Assembly: GCA_035772405.1 (NCBI GenBank)
Contig: JAYKKM010000048.1
Location: forward strand, 1,181,001 to 1,245,000
DNA: 64,000 nucleotides
Direction of reading: 5' to 3'
DNA from: Chrysogorgia sp. JL179-B06
Taxonomy: Eukaryota; Cnidaria; Anthozoa; Scleralcyonacea; Chrysogorgiidae
In this document: piece by piece, positions 46,444 through 59,400 of the stretch
Position numbering within the stretch: the stretch's first letter is position 1
Layout: every line of letters starts with the position of its first letter
Program-made: the position numbers and the translations under genes
The notes under the pieces: model-generated
Told to the model about the DNA's origin: nothing
What the model saw: the letters and a program-made list of their open reading frames with translations, nothing else
The model's database searches: none

Positions 46444-46865
46444 CGTCTGTTATACGTCTGGAGGTTCTGTTAAATTGTTAAAGAAAAATGCCGTTATTTT
46501 TCTGCTATGGTTTAAACGACAATGGAAGTAGATATAGACAAGATTGTGTTGGCTCTCATGTAAAACTGTAACGAGTTAATACATTGTATATATAACAAGG
46601 ATGATATTGCTTGGAGCATTGCAACGTTATTCCACTAAGACAAAGGACAATATGTAAGGTGATACCCGATACTGTTGGTGTCAGGTACAATAACCTGTTT
46701 ACTATGCGCATTCTCGTTGGTTGGTTGCTAGCCATGCTCTATTAGAGAACAGACGCACGGCTCACAGATCACGCCAGATCACGTCAGCCGACCGCTTTTG
46801 TCTTTTTTCATGCCCCAGAAATCCTCAAGAGGTTCAACAAACATTTTGAACGGTTTGTCTTATAA

Positions 46866-47015
46866 AACAAATAAATTCCATTTTGCCGTTGTCTGTTCAG
46901 TTATAGATGCACAGAAGACGTCATAACGTAGTAAGAACATCAGTGACCCAGTTATCACGTTCTGACATCATCTGTGCATCTGACGGCATCAACGGCAAAA
47001 TGGAATCTATTTGTT
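46866..47015. repeat. fold-back element, second copy of the 1414-1572 family
   Basis: AACAAATAAATTCCATTTTG at the left pairs with CAAAATGGAATCTATTTGTT at the right. The arms include GCACAGAAGACGTCA. Confidence 0.65.
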
Positions 47016-49213
47016 AACTAGATTATTGGATTCCCTAACCCCCGCGAAATGTGTTCTCGTAACCCTAACCCCCCTGCCTAATCTAACCCCAAACCTTTCG
47101 GGGATAGCTGATGAATCAAAAGGACCTTTCTTTCTTTTTTTTTGATCGATTTTATTAGATACTTGAAAGAGCGCGAACGGGAACTCGAGGACCCATGCGA
47201 GGCGCCTTCCCGTTGAAATTAAAAATACACAAAGTCATAGACCAACTGCTCGGAATTCACGATGCACCAACTCACACGCACAGCCCCAACCCTATTCTTT
47301 GGAACTCCACTGAAAGAACAAAATGAATAAAACTGAGTGGAATTCAAAAGAACGAGGTTGAAGCTGCACACATATACAACGATGCTCCATGGAATCTAAG
47401 CAGTTGTTACATTAGAAAACTATCAGTGACAGGAGCATGAGTTGCGGTATAATGACTATGTACAAGTCATATATCAACGTCGAAAATAGATGTCAGTAAT
47501 GATAAATAAGTATTGAGTAAAAATCTTTTGAATGTTGCAAGACTGCAGAGACTATTGGGTGGTGCTATTTTACAAACAGAATTCCAGAGAGGAACAGCCA
47601 ATGCAAAGTACTAGTTTTACAGGATGGTGCTTTAAGCATAAAGCCTGGTTTCCATTTGGTCGCCAGGATCGCAACGGTGTCATAGTGGTCGATGTAAAAG
47701 TGTGTCGATCTATCTTGTCTTTTGTCTGCTGTACGCAAAGCAGTCTTTACTTATTGGCATATTGGCGATAAAAAGTTTTGGGAAATTACAAGTGTCGAAT
47801 CATTACTTTGAAGATCCAATCGGGATCAGTTGCGAAAAATGCAACTTCAAGCCTTCTGAGTTCTGACTGGGAATTGAATGCACGACCCTAGATCTCTAGA
47901 CCGGATGACTCAAAAGGACTTTCACATTTTCTCGCACTACCAATCCTATTTTTAGACCTGACCCTAACCTTCAACCTAATCCTAACCGTAGCTAACCCTA
48001 ACCTAACGAAAAATAAAGACCAGACAAAAACAGAAAGGTCATTATTGAGTCACCCTTTTAGAGGCCACCCTGTTCTTAACCGATTGAGCTAAAGAAGCCG
48101 TATAGCCTGCGTGCAGGGCTACAATCCAGGCTACAAGCCGCATGAGTTCAGCAAATATGGTATGGTGATTCAATACTAGATGTAGATGAAGCATTGAAGG
48201 AAATTGTGGCAATAGCTATACCAGGTGGAAAACGTAATTTAAAGATAAGGGGGTTTAAGAGTTCCGAGCGTTTATCCATGTTTATCCTAGAGTTCGTTTG
48301 CTAGCGTGGGCTTGCGCTTTCCGGTCTCCCACATGCTCCACATTCTGCCTTGAGGCGCAAGCATATATATCTCCTTTGGTTTAACCTCGGTTAATACATA
48401 ACGACATTATATACACATAGATTCTAGTATTAGATTACAAACGGTCAGGATAACGAATTTTAAATTAAAAAATACAACTAGTGAAAGGTAAATAAGATAT
48501 CATGTTTCAGCTAGCCAAACGAAAGGTTTAGTGAAGATTACAAGGATTAGTCAATAGTTAGAATAATTGGAAAGTGGTACTGAGCTAATATTAGCATTAA
48601 GAATGGGGTTAAGCTTAGAAATGAAAAGACTTTCCTTTAGTAAGAGTTCAAATTTTGAAGTTGATGAGGCGAGTATTTTAAAATCAGAAGAAGAGACAGA
48701 ATGAGTTTGGTCTTGCCAATAATTTGTAATTATCTTAAACCGCTCTGATGATGTTACGCTGCAAGCAACGAAACGTTAGCAATTAAATTTCTTTTATTAT
48801 GTCTTGTCTCAAAGTCATTTGCTGGGCTCTAATATTTATCTTTGAATTAGATAAAGGAAGCTGTAGTTTACCAACGGCTTCTGGTGTATTTGATTCGTAT
48901 TTCAACTCTTTTTAATCAACTCCTCTCCCCCTCTTCTTCAAGGGCATATTCAGATACTAGATTAAAAGTTACTTTATTGAAAAGACAAAGAGACATTAGG
49001 GATGATAATATTTCATGTGGAGTATATTTTAAGTACTATTTACAACATAAACGGCCGTGTTGTGTCGGATATACCGAATCTCTCGCCGATAACATGTGAT
49101 ACGAATGCATATAAACGTTCATATTCATCGAAAATCCTAAAGATATTAAATGATTTTGACTGAGAAAATCGAACGAAAAGTTTATGTAAATCAGCAGAAT
49201 TTTGTAAGTAATA

Positions 49214-49319
49214 GATAAGCACCGAGAACGAGGGATTTGTGCGGCATGCAGCCCCGAGGGCGCCGCGTAGCGTCCGAGGGCTGTATATCGCATAAATCCC
49301 GACGTTCGAGGTGCTTATG
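49214..49319. repeat. GC-rich fold-back core
   Basis: ATAAGCACCGAGAACGAGGG pairs with the right end (TTCGAGGTGCTTAT). The centre is GAGGGCGCCGCGTAGCGTC, GC-rich in an AT-rich setting. Confidence 0.6.
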
Positions 49320-49639
49320 TGACTTATTATTACATTGAGGAGGTTTCCAACAAAGTTTTGTCGATTTTGTCCACTTTGGACAAAGATTTTCCTAGTTTTT
49401 TCTTCGTTTCTTATCTTATTAGTATTCACAGCGATGTATGGCGCATACATCCCGCGGTACATCAATGGAAACCGACTCAATGTAATAATAATAGATATAT
49501 ATAACCTTCGTCATGCCACTGATTTCTTTTGTCTTTTCTTCGTGAGTTATATTAATGAGTATTATATTTAAACTTTTAGTATTCGGCTATATAAAGTGGC
49601 TTGAATCTTCATTAGTTATCGATAAACATGAAGAATTAG

Positions 49640-49808
<169 letters not shown>

Positions 49809-50699
49809 CTACCATGTTATAGTTAGCTATATTATGGTCTTTATATTGTGTATTCATGCGGTATATTTGTATATCTATTCTAAATCTATTGTAAATGATC
49901 TCCACAGGCTAGAAGTGAAATGCTACGAGGTTGGGTGCAGTGTTCAGGATCAGGCATTCCAGCAGAATAATGCTAGAAAATTTTTAAAGCACGAGCATCA
50001 AATAAATAGAATCCAGAATCTAAACCACAATTTAAATTAAGGTGATCATAATCATATGGCGCGTTTATAATCTCAAAATTCAATATGACTGCATTTGAAC
50101 GCCATATATTACGCCATACATCTAATTCGATAGTGTCTCTTTGAATTAAGACGCAGTTTGTTGCAAACACTCCTTTCATGGCACGCAGCCGTGTTCCACT
50201 CGATAACAATCTAAACCGCGTATCAAGGCGATCATATAGCCTCCTAATATTAAAATAACATACGGTAATCATATGGCGCAGTTATAATGTCAAAATTCAA
50301 TGACCATTTGAACGCCAACAGTACATCTAATTCGAACAACATTTAATTATTATTATCATATTGCCTACGTAATTACATTATTATTCTGTCAACGCTAATA
50401 CCTAACGTTTCGAAGGCCGTCATCCGAGTGGAACCTGATGTGACATTCGCTCGTAACGTTATAAAGCCTTGTCGAGAGACCTTGAATTCAAAGACTGAAT
50501 TGTGAGGCGCGCGAGAGGCGATTGTGTGTGAGAGAGTAATTTTTAACGCACGTTAATAGGTTAATAAAAGTTTACAAAATAGACAAATTACTTGTAAGAC
50601 TGATACGGCATTACTAGAAGTGATAAAACCAACGTCTCTGCTCAATGTTCTACTCCATGCGACCATTATAGTGTTTCTGAAGTCTTAGGACTTTATTGC

Positions 50700-50768
50700 T
50701 TCGACTATACCTTCGACTATACCTTCGACTATACCTTCGACTATACCTTCGACTATACCTTCGACTCA
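50700..50768. repeat. 12-bp tandem repeat
   Basis: Between five and six copies of TTCGACTATACC. Confidence 0.85.
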
Positions 50769-51644
50769 TTCTCTCAAGACTCGTGGACTCAACCTATAGA
50801 GCTTCGTCCATGAAGACGATTTAAATATATATGGGTTTGTCATATGTAAGGGAGATTCTATCTGTCACTTTCTACGATTTGCGGACTCAGTGGAGTGGTT
50901 TGCCACTCGTCTGCTTCGTACAAAATTCAAAGTCTGCCTCGTAGACACGGCTCACTCTGTAGTTCACCAATCTTCTAGTGTCGCAACCTCGTGTCAGGGT
51001 GATTTATGAGGTTTAAGACACTCAGCTATCGCCTCGTATTTCCCCGATAAAACACTTTCATTATAAATTCAAACATTTCATGAAATCCTTAAACACAACA
51101 TCGATACCTGCAAACAACCAGTCCTCTCACAGTCTGATCCGCCTCTGTATTCTTCGTTGTATAACCTTTTGATCTTTGGTTTACCTGGAGCCGTAGCTGC
51201 TGTGAATTGATCTTTCCTAAAAGTTGAGTTCGCCGTCATGCATAGGCTTTCACCCACGACTATATTACACGGTTGAAATCTTCCTGGTGTTAACACCATG
51301 CATGACTTCTTTTTACTAATCTTTGTTTTGCATATCTTCTATTTATTTTGCATATTGCATCACGAAAATCTTCCCTTAACTCAAAAAGATCATTTGTATT
51401 AACTTTATGCTCTTCCTACAGTCAAACGAAGCCAGTTCTGCTTTGAAATATAATTTTGGATGTCTATAGTAGCCGTGAGAAGCTGTAGTGCAGTACCGCC
51501 GAAAAGGCGGGGGGTCAAATTACCCCGGGCGACGAAATATCCATAATTATGGACTTATAGTACGTATTCCATATAAGGTCACATCGGACGGGACTGGGAA
51601 GAGCAAATACATTGCCATAACGAGCATATACGTTGCCAACCCGA

Positions 51645-51998
51645 TCTCTTCCCTTAAATTAACTATTATCCTTAATTTACAAATCGCTCTAAATTAAGGG
51701 TAATGGTTAATTTAATGCTAGAACCCAACCCCAACACAACAAAGATCCTAACCCTACCCCCGTCTAATGGGTTTTCTAACCTAACCCCCCGTCAAAATGT
51801 TCTCTAAACCTAGGCTCCGCCATCCACTCCCCTACTTGGCTAGCTAAACTTATAAACAAGTGAGAGATACTAAGCTTGTGGGATAGTAATTGACTAACAT
51901 ACGCATGCGCGACTCTCACGATCGTTTCTAAATTAACCATTATCCTTAATTTAGAGCGATTTGTAAATTAAGGATAATAGTTAATTTAAGGAAGAGAT
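51645..51998. repeat. inverted repeat with ~60-bp arms
   Basis: GATCTCTTCCCTTAAATTAA near 51645 pairs with TTAATTTAAGGAAGAGATC near 51980. The arms contain TTTACAAATCGCTCTAAATT. Confidence 0.65.
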
Positions 51999-52548
51999 CG
52001 TGTTGAACGAGCATATACGTTGCCCTGACGAGCAAATACATTGCCCTCGTACCAGCCTCCAAGTTAATTGGATTGTAACCGACCCCAAAACAACAAAGGT
52101 CCTAACCCTCCCACAAAGCTATAGAATATATTCTTTTAAAGTTAAATGATCTATTTACAACATACATACAGCTTATTCTGGTAGCTAACTTAGTTCTCTT
52201 TGAAAGCGGATAATCGAACATGCACAAAAATATAATTTTCGTATTACGGATACGATCTTGTAAACGAACTTTCGGCTGTCTTCGACGAATGTTTTCTTGA
52301 GAAATAATCAACTCCCAAAGCTACAATATATATTAAAACAAAGATAAATTATCTGTTTACAATATGCGTGCAGCTTATCCTGCTAGCGAACGTAGTTTTC
52401 TTAAAAAGAGTGGATAATCGAACATATCGTAACGTGTTAACAATCCCATATCCAGTGGGCTGGTACGAGTGCCATGTATTTGTTCGTCAATGCCTTCTAT
52501 TTGCTCGTCGGTCACTTCCTTATATGGCATACGTACTAGAAGTACATA

Positions 52549-52995
52549 TGATCTGATGAGCTGATTTTGAAGCCTGCATATTTGCATAATGTAAATTAAC
52601 GAGAGGTCATTAGAAACTCCGAGTTTGCAAGCAAATCAAACTGTGACGCTAGCAAAATAGGTTTAGTGTCTTGCCAATATAGTTTCTTGGTTAACATTAA
52701 ATGCATAAAATCTTCAACCTAATTTGACGTCTCATATCAGGCTTCTTTCACTGGATAATTAGAGCCAACGGCGGCCATTGCTAAGGGACCAAAGTCGCAG
52801 TATATCTGTAGGTAGGCGATGAATCGTTTCACCCAGTAATTTGAAAAATGTTTTCTGATCCTCATTATAGTAATATTATTTTATTTTGTCGATGGTAAGA
52901 GCACATAAACCATCAAAAAACCTCATAGGATTCTCAGTTGGTCCCTTAGTAATGGCGGACTTCCGGCTTCATTTTCTGAACAAATCGATCCAGTC
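52549..52995 (-). mobile_element. GACTGGAT-TIR element, copy 2
   Basis: Minus-orientation copy of the 15182-15660 family, complete at the GGATC end (GATCCAGTC at 52987-52995) but lacking the opposite terminal repeat. Confidence 0.7.
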
Positions 52996-53086
52996 TTTAT
53001 TTAGAGTTCAGTGGTCCCAGCCACGAAAGGATATAAAACTTTATATTACACGACGTTTCCACTTACGTGGCATGCATCAATGTGCG

Positions 53087-53692
53087 CAGGGTTGGTAGTT
53101 TGGCCTTTTTGAGGCCAAATAACTCTATTTTGGCTTCTTTTTTTCATGGTTGGCCTTGAAAAAAAAGTTTGGCCTTTTGGCTACTTTTTGGCCTTTTCAT
53201 TTCAAATAAATTTTTAAAAAATTTATCAATCTTTTATAATAGTTTAGGTGGTTCGTTTTATAATAGTTTAGCTTCGTCAATAGTTGGGAATTAAAAACTA
53301 TATCTATTGACTCAGAGAGACAGAGGTAGCTTGTCATGCGGTAGCAAGTGCACACTAGTCAAGTAGTCAACACATTAGCTTATGAATAAAACTGAACAAT
53401 GTCAATAACTAATAAGAATAACTTTTGCTTTATTTGTTTTATTGAACTAACCCTACGGCCCAATGAGCGTTACACCACCATTCAAAATCATTCGGTTAAC
53501 CTCTTTTTGCTGACAACGTAAGAGCTCCATCGAGGAAAAAAATTCCTGGGCACGAGTTTGCAATTTAATTTGGCCTCTTTTAGCTTTTTTTTGGCCTGTT
53601 TAGAAAAATTGTAGTTTGGCCTCTTTTGCTAGATTTTGGCCTCTTTTTGATAGCTATTTGGCTCCGAGCATGCGCAGGACCTACCAACCCTG
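53087..53692. mobile_element. hAT-like non-autonomous element, 606 bp, perfect 8-bp TSD
   Basis: Ends CAGGGTTGGTAG and CTACCAACCCTG, flanked by AATGTGCG on both sides (53079-53086 and 53693-53700). Inside, many TTTGGCC motifs lie near both ends. No transposase. Confidence 0.9.
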
Positions 53693-54234
53693 AATGTGCG
53701 TGCAGTGGTTTCACATTTGCAAAATCTTAATTCAAAAGGCTATAATATTATTAATATATACTGATCTAAAAACGCGGTAAGTGCTCGACTTTCTTTCATC
53801 GGTTGTTATAATTATTTTTCAGTATTATAACGACTAAATGTAGACAGTAGTGTGCAATTCGTACATGTTCTTTTATTATCGTTTCACGAAAATACCAGGA
53901 ATCTGTTAATATGAGTTCTTACATTTATTTTGTTACATTTATTTTGCAATTAAAAGTTTCATAAAAAAATCAAGAAATTAAATAATGCAACGCTTTATTC
54001 TAATCTGCAATATAGTTAGTCAAATTAATTTTCGACTGGGGGGTCTACTGACTTCTGTGCATTTACCCCCCGGGCCCGTGGCAGCCTCGGCGACGTAGCT
54101 TAGCCCGGCAGTGGCCCGTCCGCACGCGTCTTTTGGACGGGTAAAAATTCTCATAGCACCGAACGTGATCAAGAAAAATTTCTGCATTTATTACTTTCAA
54201 TCTTTCATCATCTTAGCTCTAATATGATACAAGT

Positions 54235-54720
54235 TTAAAGTGCCCCTAACCTCAAAATGTTTTATTGTCTTGTTTGGAAGAACTTAAAATGATAAAGTAA
54301 CTTCTTTTGAAGATTTTCGTTTCTTTGCTTTCTTTTTGAGATATATCAGTTTGTTTGACATGCAAATGTCTGGAATTTCGTCACACATGCATGCATAATG
54401 ACTTATTGGAGAAATGTGTATATCTCTTTCAGTCTCGAACGAAATCCTTTAAAATCAAGAAGTTTGGTGTTGTGGGAGAAACGCACACACGTGTTATTCA
54501 CACTTTAGTGTTTTTATTGCATGACCGCAAAGATATATAACATTCTCTAATAAGTCATTATGCATGTGTGACGTAAATTCCGGACATTTGCATATCAAAC
54601 AAACTGATATATCTCAAAAAGAAAGCGAAGAAACGAGAATCTTCAAAAGAAGTTACTTTATCATTTTAAAAGTTCTTCCAAATAATACAATAAAAAATGT
54701 TGAGGTTAGGGGCACTTTAA
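54235..54720. mobile_element. TTAA-flanked fold-back element
   Basis: Ends TTAAAGTGCCCCTAACCTC and GAGGTTAGGGGCACTTTAA. Arms over 180 bp include TTTGTTTGACATGCAAATG and its complement. TTAA at both ends. Confidence 0.75.
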
Positions 54721-55072
54721 ACAAGAACGTTCCTTGAAGGTATGAGTAAATTAGGCTCTTACTTCGTGTACCGGACATAGAATATTACATCATTGAAATA
54801 TTTAGTTTAAAAGTAGGGTTAGTATTCCTTTATTTCAGGGTTAGGACTAGAGTTTTTATTTGGGTTATGGTTAGGATTTTTGTTCTTGTAAAGCTTCTGA
54901 ATCCCAAGAAAATAACCTTGATGTGTCTATGACGTGGTCTGTGTCCGGGAATTATCATCCATCTTAAATTGTACCTATCTGGGCTTTGGGGATTTTACAT
55001 ATTTGTGATCTTTGGAATCTCTTGAGAAGAATTGTAAAATATCTTGTCGTGCGAAAATTTGATCTTCATACC

Positions 55073-55332
55073 TTTTACCCCTGCTAAAGTGATTTACTAT
55101 TCACAGGAAATGACGTCAAAGCAGGGACACACAAAAACATTGCACAACTGATTCAGCAGTGAAATACAATGAAAGTTTGGGAATTGAGCGAATTTTGTCT
55201 AGACATGTGTGTTTAAAGTTCAGAGCCAAACTTTCTTTGTATTTCACTGTTGAATTAGTGTGCAATGACTTTGCGTGTCCCTGCTTTGACGTCATTTCCT
55301 GTGAATAGTAAATCAACTTTAGCAGGAAAAAA
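55073..55332. mobile_element. fold-back element of about 260 bp
   Basis: Arms contain GGAAATGACGTCAAAGCAGG and GTGAAATACA in inverted orientation. It is preceded by a half-copy of family C (GGGGATTTTACATATTTGTG at about 54997). Confidence 0.65.
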
Positions 55333-55351
55333 AGCACTGATCTCTAAATAA

Positions 55352-55715
55352 AGACTGGATCGAGCGACTATTGTTCAGAAAATGAAGCCGGAAGTCCGCC
55401 ATTACTAAGGGACCAACTGAGAATCCTGAGGTTTTTTGATGGTTTATGTGCTCTTACCATCGACAAAATAAAATAATATTACTATAAAGAGGACCAGAAA
55501 ACATTTTTCAAATTACTGGGTAAAACGATTCATCGCCTACCTACAGATTTACTGCGACTTTGGTCCCTTAGCAATGGCCGCCGTTGGCTCTAATTATCCA
55601 GTGAGAGAAGCCTGATATGAGACGTCAAATTAGGTTGAAGATTTTATACATTTACTGTTAACAAAGAAACTATATTGGCCAGACACTAAACCTATTTCGC
55701 GAGCGTCACAGTTTG
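55352..55715 (+). mobile_element. GACTGGAT-TIR element, copy 3 (3' truncated)
   Basis: Matches copy 1 from GACTGGATCGAGCGACTATT to GCGAGCGTCACAGTTTG, then breaks off into unrelated GGGGCCC-rich sequence. Confidence 0.7.
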
Positions 55716-56013
55716 CGAGCCTTCGTGGGGCCCAAGAGAGCCTTCATGGGGCCCCAAACCCAAGACATGTATACGGGCCCCGTTTACCTATGTTATGCCA
55801 CTGCCTTCAACAAGTAAGTTCCAGTAAGATGCTCTAACTATTAAGCTACATCAGTATAAATAAACGTTATCTCAAAAAGATGAAGTTTCCCATGCACTTT
55901 TTAATCAGTTAAGCAATTCATGTAGACGATACAATTTTCAAATGTTCATACAGACATATTAAGATCATTGAAATCACAAATTATTATACACAACGCTGAC
56001 TGGATTCGATCCA

Positions 56014-56443
56014 TCAATAGACGACTTTCACGATCATGCGCAGTAGCAACAAATATTCAAATTATCATCGTAGGTAAAAACAACTGTTTCAGCTGGAAAG
56101 AGCATATTGAAAATAGTAGAAGTGCAAAGTTTGAAAGGAATTGTGTAAAAAAGGAAGAAGTTACACAAGCAGAAAGTTGGCCATTTCAAAAGGGATTTAT
56201 TAGTGATTTAATAAGGATTTTGGCTTGGCGGGCGTTGCACGCCAAGCCAAAATCCCTATTAAATCCATAGTGAAGAGCAAAACTTCCAAAGTGTGTAGCT
56301 TTCGCACTATTTGCCCGATTAGTTTCAAACTTTGCACTTTTACTATTTTTAATATGATCTTTCTAGCTAAAACCGTTGTTTTTACCTCATGAAAATTTGA
56401 AATAAAATTGCTACTGCGCATGACCCTGAAACTCGTCTATTGA
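56014..56443. mobile_element. fold-back element abutting the 3' end of transporter B
   Basis: TCAATAGACGACTTTCACG at the left pairs with the right end at ATTGA. At the centre GGCTTGGCGGGCGTTGCACG closes a GC-rich hairpin. It ends 12 bp from the transporter B stop codon, so it would form most of that gene's 3' UTR. Confidence 0.65.
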
Positions 56444-56455
56444 AATAAAAAAATA

Positions 56456-59400
56456 TCAATTCGATATCTCTACTCCTGTTACGTCTTCATTGTCTGTATC
56501 ATTCAGCTCAGAGTATTCGGTTTCTTTTGTAGCATTGTCTGGATTCTCTTTGCTATGTTTCACTCCGTAAAATAGGTATATTGATAATCCTGTAATAAAT
56601 GACAAATTAAAATTAGAATGATGATGATAATTATAATTCTTATAATAAGAATTATCATAATAATAATCATCGCAATAATCATCATCGCTATCGTCGTCAT
56701 CATCATCACTATTGATCTCATCACTATCACCATCATCACTATCACTATCACCATCATCACTATCACCATCATCACTATCACCATCATCATCACTACTATC
56801 ACCATCATCACTATCACCATCATCACTATCATCATCACTATCACCATCATCACTACCACCATCATCATCACTACTATCACCATCATCACTACCACCATCA
56901 TCACCACCACCATCATCACCATTACTATCACCATCATCACTATCATCACTATCATCATCGCTATCACCATCGTCATCACTATTATCACCATCATCCTATC
57001 ACCATCATCACTATCATCATCATCATCACTATCACCATCACTATTACTATCATCATCACTATCATCACCATCACTATCACCATCATCACTATCACCATCA
57101 TCACTATCACTATCACCATCATCACTACCACCATCATCACCATTACTATCACCATCATCACTATCACCATCATCACCATTACTATCACCATCATCACTAT
57201 CACCATCATCACCATCACTATCATCATCGCTATCACCATCGTCATCACTATTATCACCATCATCCTATCACCATCATCACTATCATCATCACTATCACCA
57301 TCACTATTACTATCATCATCACTATCATCACCATCACTATTACTATCATCATCACTATCATCACCATCACTATTACTATCATCATCACTATCATCACTAT
57401 CACCATCACTATCACCATCATCACTATCATCATCATCACCATCACTATTACTATCATCATCACTATCATCACTATCACCATCACTATCACCATCATCACT
57501 ATCACCACCATCAATATCACTATCATCATCACTATCATCATCATCACTATCACCATCATCACCATCACCACTATCACTATCATCACTATCACCATCATCA
57601 CTATCATCATCATCACCATCACTATTACTATCATCATCACTATCATCATCACTATCACCATCATCACTATCACCATCATCACTATCATCACCATCACTAT
57701 TACTATCATCATCACTATCATCACTATCATCATCACTATCACCATCATCACTATCACCATCATCACTATCACCATCACTATCACCATTATCGCAATCACA
57801 AGCTTTTTGAAAATGTTATTTTATAAAAATAGTAATGTATACTACGTTCTTACCAAATGTCATCCAAACGACGAATCTTATCCACGTATAAAAAGATAAC
57901 ATCAATATCAGATATATATTGACAAATATGGATAGAAGAGGAACTAGAGGTACCAGTGGGACTTTGAAGGGTAACTTATTCTTTGATTGTGGCTGGCACG
58001 ATATGACTTGTACAACAAAAAGCATGGACAACAATAAAAATACCACAAAGATAGACAAGACTGGATGCATTGCTGTAAAGGAGTTCAATCCATAAATCAA
58101 ACAGGCGTCCACTGTTATTGACAGAGCAATGAATACCGCTGATGCTACCTTAACTACATGGTAGCTATCTGGTGTTGGTTCTGTCACTTTCCATCCAATT
58201 AATGTTTCATAGAACAACATTAACCCATTTCTTTTTACATCTTTTGATTCATCACGATTCACTGGTTGCTGTTCATCGTGTTCTTTCTGCAGCAATTCCT
58301 CATCTTTATCAACGCTCGAGTTTAGGACTATGCCAGTTTCTATGTCGGTCTTCGATTCTTGCTCTTCTCCAACGCTTTCTGAGCGATCTATTTGAATCCC
58401 TGTATTCCCAGGTCGGTATCGCAATAATAGTACACACAATGCCACTATGGTATACGCCAGTAATGTACCAATGGATAGCATTTCCACCAATGAAATCAAA
58501 TCCAGAAACAATGCCAACACAGCTGTAATTATGCCAGAGATAATACAAGCAATGAGAGGCGTCTCTGTTTTTTCATTAATTCTTCCAAGAAAACCAAAAA
58601 TCACCCTGTCTGTCGCCATGGAGTAGAGAATTCGCGGGAGAGGAAAGATCTGGGCCGTTAAGCCAGCGAGGAGTGAAAACGTTGCCCCAAGGCAACAAAG
58701 TATTTACCAGTAGGGAATCCCTTTTTCTCGAATGCGTTTGCAATTGAGGTGTACTCACTGAGCTCATAGTAAGGAAGCATCAATGTGAGCGCACAAGCGA
58801 CCCCAAGATAAGCCAGCAGAGAAATACCTAAAAAAAGAAAGTTAATATTTAAAATAAATGTCACTTGATAACATCTCGGACCTTAATGAAATCTCGCTGG
58901 TCATCAGAAGGTTACAGGTTGTACACATATGTAACCTTCACTCTACCATCTTAGTCCATGTAGCTCAATGGTTAGAGCATCTTACTGGTCATCAGAAGGT
59001 TACAGGTTGTACACATATGTAACCTTCACTCTACCATCTTAGTCCATGTAGCTCAATGGTTAGAGCATCTCACTGGTCATCAGAAGGTTACAGGTTGTAC
59101 ACATATGTAACCTTCACTCTATCATATGATCTCATCTGCATACTCTCAGCATATCTTCTCACAATAGGACTGGATTGAGCTTTCTATTGTATCTGATGAG
59201 CTGATTTTGAAGCTTGCATATTTGCATAATGTAAATTGACAAGAGATCATTAGAAACTCCGAGTTTGCAAGCAAATCAAACTGTGACGCTCGCGAAATAG
59301 GTTTAGTGTCTGACCAATATAGTTTCTTTGTTAACATTAAATGCATAAAATCTTGAACCTAATTTAACGTCTCATATTAGGTTTCTCTCACTGGATAATT

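Noticed and set aside
47030..48010. Telomere-like CCCTAACC stretches
   Set aside because: Short, irregular and scattered; not a telomeric array.
56618..57899. Frames of about 400 codons of Ser/His/Ile/Thr
   Set aside because: Translation of a trinucleotide microsatellite inside transporter B intron 2.
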